Assembly (NCBI RefSeq): GCF_900104955.1
Contig: NZ_FNSI01000001.1
Coordinates: forward strand, 1,398,001-1,462,000
Length of the DNA: 64,000 nt
Direction of reading: 5' to 3'
Origin: Beijerinckia sp. 28-YEA-48
GTDB taxonomy: Bacteria; Pseudomonadota; Alphaproteobacteria; Rhizobiales; Beijerinckiaceae
Positions 51,589 through 59,710 of the stretch are shown here, one piece after another. The position numbers and the translations under genes were made by a program. Positions within the stretch are counted from its first letter, which is position 1; every line of letters starts with the position of its first letter. The notes beneath the pieces were generated by a model. That model was not told the DNA's origin. It saw nothing but the letters and a program-made list of their open reading frames with translations, and did not search any database.

Positions 51589-51707
51589 TCCGGACGATCA
51601 CGAAGATAATGCGGACGTTACCGCATGGATCGTATGGGCTCAATCGCTTATCTCCCTCCCAACGCGCCGCATGCGGCGTGGGTGAAATGAAGTGAAGGAA
51701 GTTCGCC

Positions 51708-52604
51708 ATGCGTGTCTTCGTTACAGGCGCCACCGGTTTTGTCGGTTCCGCCGTTGTTCAGGAATTGCTGGGCGCGGGCCATGAGGTCATCGGTCTGACC
51801 CGCTCGGATGCTGGCGCCAAATCTCTTGCCGCCATGGGTGCCAAGGTGCATCGCGGCGATCTCGAAGATTTGGAGAGCCTGCGCCGTGGTGCGGCAGCGT
51901 CGGATGGTGTGATCCATACCGCCTTCAATCATGATTTCTCAAGATTCAAGGAGAACTGCGAGAGCGAGCGCCATGTCGTCGAAGCCCTCGGTTCTGCTCT
52001 TATGGGCTCTGATCGTCCCTTGATCGTCACCTCAGGCATCGGCGTCCTGTCGGCCGGCCGGGTTGCCACTGAAGACGATGCTTCCCCCACGGGCCCGACC
52101 GCCAGTCCGCGTGTCGCGTCAGAAGAAGCGACCGCTTCGCTCGCTTCGCGCGGCGTGCGCACGTCGGTTGTTCGTCTACCGCCGTCGGTACACGGCGACG
52201 GCGACCATGGCTTCGTGCCGATGCTCATCGGCATCGCCCGCCAAAAAGGCGTCTCGGTCTATGCCGGCGAAGGGCAAAACCTCTGGCCGGGAGTGCATCG
52301 GCTCGACGCAGCACGTCTTTACAGGCTGGCGCTCGAAAATGGATCGGCCGGAAGCCGCTATCACGCGGTGGCTGACGAGGGCGTGCCGTTCCGCGATATC
52401 GCTGGCGTTATCGGTCGCCAGCTGAATGTGCCGGTTGTCAGCAAGACGCCCGAGGAGGCTGCCGCGCATTTTGGCTGGTTCGCGCATTTCGCCGCGATCA
52501 ACACTCCGGCCTCAAGCCAGAAAACGCGAAAACTGTTGGGATGGCAGCCGACCCAGCCGGGACTGATCGCCGATATAGATCGGCCGCGCTATTTCGAGGG
52601 CTAA
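51708..52604 (+). CDS. SDR-family NAD(P)-dependent oxidoreductase (extended/atypical)
   Basis: Short-chain dehydrogenase of 298 residues with GAAGGAAG upstream of the ATG. The glycine motif [17 protein letters not shown] lies at residues 5-21, and the catalytic Tyr is not in the classic YxxxK form; the region reads [14 protein letters not shown] near 143. The C-terminal [22 protein letters not shown] is like other atypical SDRs annotated as NAD-dependent epimerases. Divergent from the AraC gene at 50611. Possibly an aldehyde- or quinone-related reductase. Confidence 0.88.
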   Translation: MRVFVTGATGFVGSAVVQELLGAGHEVIGLTRSDAGAKSLAAMGAKVHRGDLEDLESLRRGAAASDGVIHTAFNHDFSRFKENCESERHVVEALGSALMGSDRPLIVTSGIGVLSAGRVATEDDASPTGPTASPRVASEEATASLASRGVRTSVVRLPPSVHGDGDHGFVPMLIGIARQKGVSVYAGEGQNLWPGVHRLDAARLYRLALENGSAGSRYHAVADEGVPFRDIAGVIGRQLNVPVVSKTPEEAAAHFGWFAHFAAINTPASSQKTRKLLGWQPTQPGLIADIDRPRYFEG

Positions 52605-52617
52605 GCAGATCGGAAGG

Positions 52618-52986
52618 TTACAACAGGGCATTGCCCTGTTGTACGGCCGCCTGCTCGTCAGCGACGAAAGCTACTGTCATCCCCAATGCCTTGACAAACG
52701 TTTGCGCCGCAGCACGAACCGGCAGCGCAAACGGCCGGTCTCCCTGAATGAATATGATGCCGCGACAGAGCTCATGTAGTTGCTTTCTGATCTGCTTGAA
52801 GAAAAGCGCCCGTTCCTTGCGCTCCTCGTGCGTCTCGTCATGCCCCTCTCCGAGACGATGATGGGTGATCAGCACAAATTTCTTCCCGGCCGCGAGCAGT
52901 TCGACCAACTGATGCGGAAGCGGCATTTCTGACGGCCCCTCTTCTCTCAGGAAGACGATGGGGAAATGGGCTTGGTCCAAATACAT
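52618..52986 (-). CDS. Hypothetical protein, possible STAS-like fold, coupled to PPOX gene
   Basis: A 122-residue protein from ATG 52986, with GGAG 6 bases upstream (an in-frame TTG at 53016 overlaps the preceding gene's stop; 52992 is also possible). The pattern GKKFVLITHHR, then a basic helix (EERKERALFFKQIRKQLHELCRGIIFI) and KALGMTVAFVADEQAA, recalls small STAS-like proteins with a CRG turn, but I cannot name the family with confidence. It follows the PPOX flavoprotein at 53013 and is probably co-transcribed. No membrane segment. Confidence 0.62.
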   Translation of the reverse strand: MYLDQAHFPIVFLREEGPSEMPLPHQLVELLAAGKKFVLITHHRLGEGHDETHEERKERALFFKQIRKQLHELCRGIIFIQGDRPFALPVRAAAQTFVKALGMTVAFVADEQAAVQQGNALL

Positions 52987-53012
52987 GATCATCTCCGTGG
53001 CGTGATCAACGC

Positions 53013-53618
53013 TCAATAAAGATCGTTGCGGACCGCATGGTCATAATGCGCATCGAGGGCCTCGACATTGGCGTCCCGCAGTTGCGCCAGCGAGGCCAGA
53101 ATCTTGCCGACGGAAGGAAGCGCACTCCGGTCGAGTTGTGAAGCTCCAGACCACAAGCGCGCGCGGTTTATGGCCTTGCCGCAGTGGAACAACACTTCGC
53201 TCACGGAGACGACAATGGCCGCCTTGGGTGCACGCTCGCCCTCCTTCAACCGCTCAAGCAGGGTTGGATCAACCGATGCGCGGGCGCGTCCGTTGATCCG
53301 CAAGAAGACTTCCAGGCCCGGGAACAGGAACAGCATCGCCGCGCGATCGTCCTCATCCAGATTGCGCATCGACTCGATGCGGTTATTGCCGGGCCAGTCG
53401 GCGAAAGCGACAGTGTGCGGATCGAGCACATGGACAAAGCCGGCCGGCCCACCACGGGGCGAAGCATCCAGTCCGCTGTCGCGCCCGCTTGCGAAGCAAA
53501 AGAATGTGGCCGCCCGCAAATAGGCTTCGTGAAAATCGATGAGGCGATCCAGCACCGCCTTCTGGATCATCTCTGAAGGCGGGGCATAAAGCGCGTTCAA
53601 ATCGGGTTTTGCGTTCAT
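53013..53618 (-). CDS. Pyridoxamine 5'-phosphate oxidase-family FMN protein (MSMEG_1061-like)
   Basis: Split-barrel flavoprotein of 201 residues with GGAGG upstream. It has the FMN-binding pattern ATFFCFASGRDSGLDASPRGGPAGFVHVLD near residues 35-65 and FADWPGNNRIESMRNL near 72-88, followed by FLFPGLEVFLRINGRARAS near 100-120. This branch, named MSMEG_1061-like, is annotated as pyridoxamine oxidase-family but its reaction is unknown. Its start is overlapped by a 26-codon frame ending at 53615. Convergent with the SDR gene through the small gene downstream. Confidence 0.88.
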   Translation of the reverse strand: MNAKPDLNALYAPPSEMIQKAVLDRLIDFHEAYLRAATFFCFASGRDSGLDASPRGGPAGFVHVLDPHTVAFADWPGNNRIESMRNLDEDDRAAMLFLFPGLEVFLRINGRARASVDPTLLERLKEGERAPKAAIVVSVSEVLFHCGKAINRARLWSGASQLDRSALPSVGKILASLAQLRDANVEALDAHYDHAVRNDLY

Positions 53619-53695
53619 CGGGCCGCCTCCATCAGCCCGAAGGCGGCGATCTCGAACTCATGGATCGGGTCAGGTCGGATACCCTGCGCGCGCAT
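53615..53695 (-). CDS. 26-codon frame coupled to PPOX gene
   Basis: ATG at 53695 has a GAGGAGATG site upstream and encodes a 26-residue peptide (MRAQGIRPDPIHEFEIAAFG, then LMEAAR). Its stop overlaps the PPOX start by 4 bases (ATGA), the classic coupling pattern. It could be a leader peptide controlling PPOX translation or a remnant of a truncated gene. Not in any annotation scheme I know. No domain recognised. Confidence 0.5.
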   Translation of the reverse strand: MRAQGIRPDPIHEFEIAAFGLMEAAR

Positions 53696-53782
53696 ATGCC
53701 ATCTCCTCGTTACAAAGCGAGAATAGCAATCCGGCGCTGGCGGCTATAAACTAGTTATGCCAATTTATATCAGAATGACGCC

Positions 53783-54559
53783 ATGACGGATCTTTCCTTC
53801 GACCCCGCCCTCGTCAACTCCGCTGCCGAACCTTTTCTCATTGTCGCTGCCGGCAAGGTGGAGAGCGAGCGGACCTCGATTCCCCATGCGCACGCGCGCG
53901 GGCAATTGTTCGGATCGACAAACGGGGTTCTGACCGTGGGCGTAGTGGACAGCGTGTGGATTGTACCGGCGATCCACGCAGTCTGGTTGCCGCCGTATCA
54001 TGAGCATTGGGCGGCGTCTCATGGCTCCTTCGAGGGGTGGAGCGTCTATATTGCAGAAAGCCTCTGTCTCGATCTGCCGAAAACGCCTCGTGCCTTAAGG
54101 ACATCAGGGCTGTTGCGGGAGGCTGTGTTGCGGGCGGCAAGCTGGCCGGTGGCTCCATTGGATGCCGCAAGTGCCCGGCTTGCCACCGTCATTCTCGATG
54201 AAATCCGCACCCTCCCCACGGAGGCGCTTGGCCTTCCCATGCCTAAAGACAATCGATTGGCACGGATTGCGCGGGCGCTGATCGATGATCCTGCCGACGG
54301 TCGCGATCTGGAGGGCTGGGCGCGATGGACCGGCGCCAGTTCGCGGACGCTTAGCCGGCTTTTCGTGGCGGAAACGGGCTTCACATTCACGGTCTGGCGC
54401 CAACGCGCCCGCCTTTTGAGATCGCTCGAGATGCTGGCCGCCGATGTTCCGGTGACGTCCGTCGCCTTGGATTTGGGCTACTCAACCGCCAGCGCCTTTA
54501 TAACGCTCTTCCGCCAGACCTTCGGCGAGACGCCGGCCTCCTATCAACGGAAGCTCTGA
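53783..54559 (+). CDS. AraC-family transcriptional regulator
   Basis: Regulator of 258 residues with an N-terminal cupin-like sensor (SIPHAHARGQLFGSTNGVLTVG near residues 35-55) and a C-terminal AraC DNA-binding domain: LEGWARWTGASSRTLSRLFVAETGFTFTVWRQRARLLRSLEML and VALDLGYSTASAFITLFRQTFGETPASYQ. It is divergent from the coupled PPOX gene set at 53695 (an 87-base gap), so it may regulate those genes. The downstream gap contains no clear gene. Start ATG 53783 has no strong ribosome site. Confidence 0.92.
   Translation: MTDLSFDPALVNSAAEPFLIVAAGKVESERTSIPHAHARGQLFGSTNGVLTVGVVDSVWIVPAIHAVWLPPYHEHWAASHGSFEGWSVYIAESLCLDLPKTPRALRTSGLLREAVLRAASWPVAPLDAASARLATVILDEIRTLPTEALGLPMPKDNRLARIARALIDDPADGRDLEGWARWTGASSRTLSRLFVAETGFTFTVWRQRARLLRSLEMLAADVPVTSVALDLGYSTASAFITLFRQTFGETPASYQRKL
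54540..54553 (+). repeat. Direct repeat copy 1, end of AraC gene
   Basis: The 14 bases CCTATCAACGGAAG near the AraC stop codon recur at 54679-54692, 139 bases downstream. It may mark a partial duplication of the gene end. Confidence 0.4.
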
Positions 54560-55003
54560 ACAATATGCCTGCGGCAGCTAGCGTTGTTCGTAGGGAGAGT
54601 AATCTTCAACGCAGAGCAGTTTGAAGATGGACGATCCGCTGCATGGCATCATGCGGCGTGTCTAACAACGGGCAAACACCTATCAACGGAAGGCCGATGA
54701 AGGTTTGCGGGTTGCACAGGAATTTCAGAGAATGGTCATCGCGCTTCAAGACCGACGCTTAGGTCTGCGATTTAAGCGACGGATTGGATTTGCTCCAGCC
54801 AGCCAATAGTCTTGAACGGCGCAGCAATGTTCGCGGCTTGGAGATTGCGGTCGGCGCGCCACCGATCGCTCGCCTCGCACTCGCGACGGTGGCCAGATCG
54901 TGTTGCAGGATCATGTGTCGGATCGGCGAAGTCTCGTTCGTCCTTGGAATGGCACCAGATTGGCTGCGCCCACGTCCACCTGTTAATTCAAGAGGATAAC
55001 GAT
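54560..55003. other. Intergenic region of 444 bases, possible gene debris
   Basis: No gene supported. It contains the second copy of the 14-base repeat at 54679-54692. Open frames on both strands (near 54784-54999) have no ribosome site or recognisable domain, and parts read like decayed coding sequence. Confidence 0.4.
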
Positions 55004-55447
55004 ATGCCCAGTACCCTTCGCTTGCACCGCGTGCTGACAACCAGCCCCGAGAAAATCTATCGCGCGTTCATCGAGGCGGACGCACTGGCAAAATGGCTCC
55101 CGCCCAACGGTTTTGCCTGCACCGTGCATCATCTGGAACCGAAGGTCGGCGGCACATTCAGAATGTCCTTCCGGAATTTTACGACGGGCAACAGCGATGC
55201 GTTTGGCGGCGCCTATGTCGAACTCGTCCCGGGGGAACGGCTGCGCTACACGAACAAATTCGATGATCCCAACCTGCCCGGCGAGATGGTGGTGACGGTG
55301 ACGTTGAAAAAAGTCCTGGTCGGCACCGAGGTCAATATCGAGCAAGCCGGCGTGCCGGATGTCATTCCTCCGGAGGCTTGCTATCTTGGTTGGCAGCAGT
55401 CGCTGCGCAATCTGGCACGGCTTGTTGAGCCTGAAATCAATCAATAA
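55004..55447 (+). CDS. SRPBCC-family (AHSA1-type) protein
   Basis: Protein of 147 residues; ATG 55004 with AGAGGA at 54991-54996. The START-like fold marks are seen: HRVLTTSPEKIYRAFIEADALAKWLPPNGF at the start, GGTFRMSFRNF near 45, YTNKFDDPNL near 82 and EACYLGWQQSLRNLARLVE near 130. Such proteins bind lipophilic ligands, or are activators of Hsp90 in eukaryotes; the role of bacterial stand-alone copies is unknown. It is followed by a nested inverted repeat and the MarR gene. Confidence 0.88.
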   Translation: MPSTLRLHRVLTTSPEKIYRAFIEADALAKWLPPNGFACTVHHLEPKVGGTFRMSFRNFTTGNSDAFGGAYVELVPGERLRYTNKFDDPNLPGEMVVTVTLKKVLVGTEVNIEQAGVPDVIPPEACYLGWQQSLRNLARLVEPEINQ

Positions 55448-55460
55448 CGCCTCAAACCAA

Positions 55461-55543
55461 GCGGAAGCACACAGGCTCCGGATCGTGGAGCCGCGCGATC
55501 CGGCCAGTTCAGGCGCATCTGGGAGCCTCTCCGCCGTGCTTCC
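55461..55543. terminator. Nested inverted repeats after SRPBCC gene
   Basis: Three nested arm pairs: CGGAAGCAC/GTGCTTCCG (55461-55469, 55535-55543), AGGCTCC/GGAGCCT (55472-55478, 55521-55527) and GGATCG/CGATCC (55479-55484, 55495-55500). It could fold as a terminator or a structured 3' element. No T-run follows. Confidence 0.5.
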
Positions 55544-55550
55544 GTGAGGA

Positions 55551-55584
55551 AATATGAAGCTAATCTTTACAGTTTAGCTTCATA
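55551..55584. promoter_or_regulatory. Inverted repeat, candidate MarR operator
   Basis: Perfect 12-base arms ATATGAAGCTAA / TTAGCTTCATAT around a 10-base spacer, ending 18 bases before the MarR start. A MarR dimer binding near its own promoter is expected, so this is a strong operator candidate. Confidence 0.65.
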
Positions 55585-55602
55585 TATGCTATAGCCGCCG
55601 CC

Positions 55603-56058
55603 ATGAATGCGAAATGGGATGATCAGCAGGCGGCTGTCACCGCGGCACTGGCACAGGATCTTCGGGCCTTGGTCAGCCAGATCAGGCGGCGGCTGCGCGA
55701 CCAGGCCCATCTCGGCGGCGACCTGACACCGACGCAAACCTCCGTGCTGTTGCGCCTCGAAAAGCATGGTCCCGCAACGACGTCGGAGCTTGCCCGAGCG
55801 GAAGGGATACGGCCTCAATCTATGGGCACGGTCATCGCCGCACTGGAAGAGGCCGGACTTGTGGCGGGTGCGCCGGATCCGACGGACGGACGGCGCACCA
55901 TCTTGTCCCTGACGAAGGCCTGCATGGACTGGATCCAGCAAAGCCGCGCGGCGCGGCAGGATTGGTTGTCGCGGACCCTCGACGCCCGGCTTTCCCAACA
56001 GGAGCAGAACCAGGTCGCGGCTGCGGTCGCCCTGCTCCGACGTCTTATCGACGATTAA
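55603..56058 (+). CDS. MarR-family transcriptional regulator
   Basis: Winged-helix repressor of 151 residues. DNA-binding segment TQTSVLLRLEKHGPATTSELARAEGIRPQSMGTVIAALEEAGLVAGAPDPTDGRRTILSLT covers residues 45-105, including the wing DPTDGRR. Helices at both ends form the dimer interface. It is followed on the same strand by an isochorismatase-like protein, a small membrane protein and an MFS exporter, and probably represses them together with itself through the inverted repeat at 55551. Confidence 0.93.
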   Translation: MNAKWDDQQAAVTAALAQDLRALVSQIRRRLRDQAHLGGDLTPTQTSVLLRLEKHGPATTSELARAEGIRPQSMGTVIAALEEAGLVAGAPDPTDGRRTILSLTKACMDWIQQSRAARQDWLSRTLDARLSQQEQNQVAAAVALLRRLIDD

Positions 56059-56108
56059 GCTTCCCTATGCCCCGTCCCGGCCAACACCCGAACCGCTAAG
56101 GACATGCC

Positions 56109-56672
56109 GTGCTGACAACCCTCGATCCGAACACGGCGCTGATCGTCGTCGATCTGCAGCAGGGCATCGTCGGCCACGCCTTCATCCACCCCATCGGTCC
56201 GATCCTGGAACGCACGCGGGAATTGATCGAGGCTTTTCGGGCGCTGAATCTGCCGGTCGTTCTGGTCAACGTCTCAGGTGGCGCCCCGGGGCGAACGGAG
56301 CAGCCAAGACGGGTTCCTGATCCACTGCCCGAGGGCTTCGTCGACATTCTTCCCGAACTCGGTCAACAGCCAGACGACATCGTCGTCACCAAGCGGACAT
56401 GGGGCGCCTTTGCCAGCACCGATCTGGAGGCGCGCCTGAAAAAGCTGGGCGTCACGCAGGTCGTGGTGACGGGCGTGGCCACGGCCACCGGCGTCGAGGC
56501 GACGGCGCGTCAGGCCTATGAGCTAGGCTTCAACGTGACCCTGGCCGTCGATGCGATGACGGACACGTGCGCGCAAGCCCATGATTACAGCATCAGCTTC
56601 GTCTTCCCCCGACTGGGCGAGACCGGGACGACACGCGAAATCATCAAACGGCTCGCAACGAAAGACCATTGA
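56109..56672 (+). CDS. Isochorismatase-like hydrolase lacking the nucleophilic Cys
   Basis: Protein of 187 residues from GTG 56109. The isochorismatase-like fold is shown by TALIVVDLQQGIVGH with catalytic-type Asp15 and the Lys in VVTKRTWGAF near 95. The motif that holds the catalytic Cys in cysteine hydrolases of the family (GxxTxxCVE) reads GVATATGVEATARQA, with Gly in place of Cys, as in true isochorismatases such as EntB. So amidase or nitrilase-like chemistry is unlikely. It is second in the MarR operon, 50 bases after MarR. Substrate unknown. Confidence 0.88.
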   Translation: MLTTLDPNTALIVVDLQQGIVGHAFIHPIGPILERTRELIEAFRALNLPVVLVNVSGGAPGRTEQPRRVPDPLPEGFVDILPELGQQPDDIVVTKRTWGAFASTDLEARLKKLGVTQVVVTGVATATGVEATARQAYELGFNVTLAVDAMTDTCAQAHDYSISFVFPRLGETGTTREIIKRLATKDH

Positions 56673-56690
56673 GATGAAGGACCAAGCGAC

Positions 56691-57020
56691 ATGACCTGGC
56701 TTCCAATCCTGTCCTATTTTTTCGGCGGCGCCTTTTTGGCGAATGCTGTGCCGCACTACGTCAACGGCACGATGGGGAAGGCTTTCCAGAGCCCATTCGC
56801 AACGCCGCGGGGCCAGGGCCTGTCGTCGTCCAGCGTGAATATCCTCTGGGGCTTTGCCAATCTCGTGATCAGCTATCTGCTCGTCTGCCGCGTCGGCGAC
56901 TTTGACCTGCGGAACACGGCGCATGTCGCCGCGCTCGGGCTCGGCATGCTTCTGCTGGGCCTCTTCGCCGCCCGGCATTTCGGGCGCTTCCATGGCGGCA
57001 ACCTGCCAGAACGCCCGTGA
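56691..57020 (+). CDS. Small integral membrane protein of unknown function
   Basis: Protein of 109 residues with AAGGA upstream. Three hydrophobic stretches are seen: ILSYFFGGAFLANAVPHYVNG, VNILWGFANLVISYLLVC and VAALGLGMLLLGLFAA. The HYVNG sequence in the first loop (AVPHYVNGTMGKAFQSPFATP) is a conserved-looking signature, but I do not know the family. It overlaps the MFS start by 4 bases (GTGA) and lies in the MarR operon, so it may help or accompany the transporter. Confidence 0.75.
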   Translation: MTWLPILSYFFGGAFLANAVPHYVNGTMGKAFQSPFATPRGQGLSSSSVNILWGFANLVISYLLVCRVGDFDLRNTAHVAALGLGMLLLGLFAARHFGRFHGGNLPERP

Positions 57021-58258
57021 ATCTAGCGGTTCAAAACATTTTTCGGTCGCTGCGGAGTTACAACTACCGGATCTGGGTTGGCGGCGCCTTCGTCTCCAAT
57101 GTGGGCACATGGGTGCAGCGCACCGCCCAAGACTGGCTGGTGCTGACGCAGCTCACCCACCACAATGCTTCGGCGGTCGGCATCGTGATGGCGCTTCAGT
57201 TTGCGCCGCAGTTCCTTTTCCTGCCCTGGACCGGCTTTGTCGCCGACCACTTCAACCAGCGCAAATTGTTGCTCGCCACCCAGGCGCTCATGGGGGCCCT
57301 CGCCCTGACGCTGGGCATCCTCACCATCAGCGGCTTTGTGCAGCTCTGGCATGTCTATGTCTTCGCCTTTCTCTTTGGCACGGTGGCGGCGTTCGATGCG
57401 CCGGTGCGCCAGACCTTCGTCGCGGAGCTGGTCGGCGAAAAGGACCTGTCCAATGCGATCGCGCTCAATTCGACCTCCTTCAACTCCGGTCGCATGATCG
57501 GGCCTGCGGTGGCTGGCATCGTCATCGCTACGATTGGCACCGGCTGGGCCTTTTTGATCAACGGACTGTCCTTCATCGCGGTGCTGATCTCGCTCTCGCT
57601 GCTGCGCACATCGGAGCTTCATCCCAATCCGCGCGCTCAGCGCACACGGGGCAGCTTTGTCGAAGGGTTTCGCTATGTCTGGGCCCGCCCCGATCTGAAG
57701 GCGATCTTGATCATGCTGTTCCTGATCGGCACCTTCGGATTGAATTTCCCGATCTTCATCTCGACCATGGCGGTCCGTGTCTTCGACGCCGATGCCCGGG
57801 GATATGGTCTGCTGTCGTCGATCATGGCGATCGGAACGGTCGCTGGCGCGTTGCTGGCCGCCGGTCGGGACAGGCCACGGTTCGAAACACTTATGGTTGG
57901 CGCCGCCATCTTCGGGATTGGCTGTACGCTGGCCGCCGTCGCGCCGAGCTACTGGGCGTTCGCAGCCGCTCTCGTCGTGATCGGCGTTTCGGCACTGACC
58001 TTCTCCAATACGACCAACAGCCTGATGCAGCTTTCGACGGATCCGGCCATGCGCGGGCGGGTGATGGCGCTGCGTGTCAGCGTCGCGCTTGGCGGCACGC
58101 CGATCGGTGCACCGATCGTCGGATGGGTGGCGGACAATCTGGGTCCACGCTGGGCGCTGGGCATCGGCGCGGCGTCAGGCTTTGCCGCCGCGATCGTGGC
58201 CGTTTACGCGATGACACGGAAAGGCCCCCGGCGCGGGCCACCGCCGCCGCAATCCTGA
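57017..58258 (+). CDS. MFS transporter, EntS/enterobactin-exporter-like family
   Basis: Major facilitator of 413 residues and about 12 helices. The cytosolic loop 2-3 motif is GFVADHFNQRKLLLATQ near 75, and DAPVRQTFVAELVGEKDLSNAIALNSTSFNSGRMIGPAVAG near 130-175 is typical of the MFS_3/EntS branch. The N-terminus IFRSLRSYNYRIW is also usual. Expected to export a drug or metabolite, under MarR control. The start GTG overlaps the preceding gene. The C-terminus is basic and proline-rich. Confidence 0.93.
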   Translation: MNLAVQNIFRSLRSYNYRIWVGGAFVSNVGTWVQRTAQDWLVLTQLTHHNASAVGIVMALQFAPQFLFLPWTGFVADHFNQRKLLLATQALMGALALTLGILTISGFVQLWHVYVFAFLFGTVAAFDAPVRQTFVAELVGEKDLSNAIALNSTSFNSGRMIGPAVAGIVIATIGTGWAFLINGLSFIAVLISLSLLRTSELHPNPRAQRTRGSFVEGFRYVWARPDLKAILIMLFLIGTFGLNFPIFISTMAVRVFDADARGYGLLSSIMAIGTVAGALLAAGRDRPRFETLMVGAAIFGIGCTLAAVAPSYWAFAAALVVIGVSALTFSNTTNSLMQLSTDPAMRGRVMALRVSVALGGTPIGAPIVGWVADNLGPRWALGIGAASGFAAAIVAVYAMTRKGPRRGPPPPQS

Positions 58259-58288
58259 CGATCGAAGAACGCCTGACGATCGAAGAAC
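58254..58288 (+). repeat. Tandem 18-base duplication at MFS stop
   Basis: The 17 bases CCTGACGATCGAAGAAC occur at 58254-58270 and 58272-58288, period 18. The MFS stop codon lies in the first copy. A recent slippage-type duplication. Confidence 0.8.
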
Positions 58289-58387
58289 CGATGATCAAAC
58301 CCTGAGGCGGTTGTCGGCTCTTGCGTCTCTCAATCGTCTTCTTATGGTGGAGATTACTTTGTTGAAGACGGTTAGGAGATATTTTGA

Positions 58388-58594
58388 ATGGCGACGGAGA
58401 AAGTGAAAGGCCCTGCTTCCTACTTTCCTTCGATTGAGAAATCATACGGCAAACCAGTAGGTCACTGGCTCACGCTTCTCGACACCATGAAGGACAAGAA
58501 GCACATGGAGGTGGTTTCCCTCCTCAAGTCGGAGCACGGGATGGGCCATGGGCATGCCAATGCGCTGGTCGCCTATCATCGATCACAGAAGTAA
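58388..58594 (+). CDS. DUF4287 domain protein
   Basis: A 68-residue protein with AGGAGA upstream of ATG 58388. KGPASYFPSIEKSYGKPVGHWLTLL at the start and HGMGHGHANALVAYHR at the end match the DUF4287 family, whose function is unknown. It probably forms a transcriptional unit with the DUF3626 gene 15 bases downstream. Confidence 0.85.
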   Translation: MATEKVKGPASYFPSIEKSYGKPVGHWLTLLDTMKDKKHMEVVSLLKSEHGMGHGHANALVAYHRSQK

Positions 58595-58609
58595 CCTGAC
58601 TACAGTTCT

Positions 58610-59437
58610 ATGATGGATCCAGTCGAACAGGCGCTTGCCCATCTTCGTCAGTTCTGTACAGGCGAGACGGACGGCGTATCTCTCCCCATCACCATGAACT
58701 TCCATCCGGATATTGTTGCTGGCGGCGAAAACGTCATTGAACTCCTTGCCCGTCACGATGCCTATCGCTCGCAATTCGAAACGGGGACCAGCAGCGGCGG
58801 TTTGACCGCCCATCGCGGTGGGGATCGCTGGAGCTGGGAAAGCCGGATTTTCGGGGGTGCGTATGACAAGGAGGCCCCTTCGTTCCGACCAAAATATGGT
58901 GCGCTGAACCATCGCAATGACCCGGTGGGAGGTTCGCGTCGCTTCGGTTCAAGCCATATGCGTCTCAGGCCGCACGTTCGACCCCGAACGTCGTTCTGCT
59001 ATCCTGACAGTTATCTGGAGCCAAAAAACTTCGCGGTCGGCGATGCTCGTCCTCTGATCGTCTTGGCCGAAGCAAACGCATCAGGGCTCGATCCATGGCT
59101 CGATAATTATATTGAGGCGCATGTTCACGGTCCGCTGCGCATCAGCGAGGATGTCGAAGCCATCGTCCTCGATCCGTCCTTTCGAAACACCGTGATAGAA
59201 GAATCCGCTGCTTCGCTCGGCTGCCGGGTGGAATGGCACGACGGTTTCCGGTTGCCGCTGGATCGGATTGCCGATTGCGAAGCGTATCGGGGGCCGGTCG
59301 CGGCCAATGCGATCGGACGAATTGCCGAGCAGAAGGTCGTGACGCCTGCGATCCTGTGGCGCGCCCGTGATCACCTGCTCGACTACCAAACGGCAAAATG
59401 GGTCTGGCATTGCATCGCGCGATACGGGCATGTTTGA
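58610..59437 (+). CDS. DUF3626 domain protein
   Basis: Protein of 275 residues; ATG 58610 or ATG 58613. ITMNFHPDIVAGGENVIELLARHDAYRSQFETGTSSGG at residues 24-65 and the acidic, His-containing block NYIEAHVHGPLRISEDVEAIVLDPSFRNT near 163-195 match proteins annotated as DUF3626. The FHPD and HVHG histidines suggest a metal site, but the function is unknown. It shares the unit with DUF4287 and is followed by a strong hairpin at 59568. Confidence 0.85.
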   Translation: MMDPVEQALAHLRQFCTGETDGVSLPITMNFHPDIVAGGENVIELLARHDAYRSQFETGTSSGGLTAHRGGDRWSWESRIFGGAYDKEAPSFRPKYGALNHRNDPVGGSRRFGSSHMRLRPHVRPRTSFCYPDSYLEPKNFAVGDARPLIVLAEANASGLDPWLDNYIEAHVHGPLRISEDVEAIVLDPSFRNTVIEESAASLGCRVEWHDGFRLPLDRIADCEAYRGPVAANAIGRIAEQKVVTPAILWRARDHLLDYQTAKWVWHCIARYGHV

Positions 59438-59567
59438 GCGAATATCGGCTTGGGGCTGAAGCGCCGTTGTCGGAAGTTCGGCAGGCAGGGAACCCGACGA
59501 TCGCTTCTGTGTTGAGAGTGCGGAACGCCCTTCGTTAAACCGCCAGCCCGAGGGTGCTACCTATTGG

Positions 59568-59599
59568 CCCGTCATCATGCTGCAACGCATGATGACGGG
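59568..59599. terminator. Strong hairpin terminator after DUF3626
   Basis: Perfect 13-base stem CCCGTCATCATGC / GCATGATGACGGG with a 6-base loop, then TCTTGCTGCT. A good intrinsic-terminator candidate about 130 bases after the stop. Confidence 0.65.
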
Positions 59600-59710
59600 T
59601 CTTGCTGCTGGCCTCAACAGATCGAGTTTAGCGCGCAGTCCGGGAACGACTTCGGTCGTTACGGGTTAGATTTGAAGAGGCCGAAAGGCCAATTCCTCCG
59701 GAGATAGACG

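Noticed and set aside
54784..54999. 71-codon frame before the SRPBCC gene
   Set aside because: No ribosome site and overlaps a better-supported promoter region; possibly gene debris.
56902..58305. 467-codon frame overlapping the MFS gene in another frame
   Set aside because: The MFS frame shows helices and motifs; the alternative is Arg/Cys-rich without a start site. It ends in the 18-base tandem repeat.
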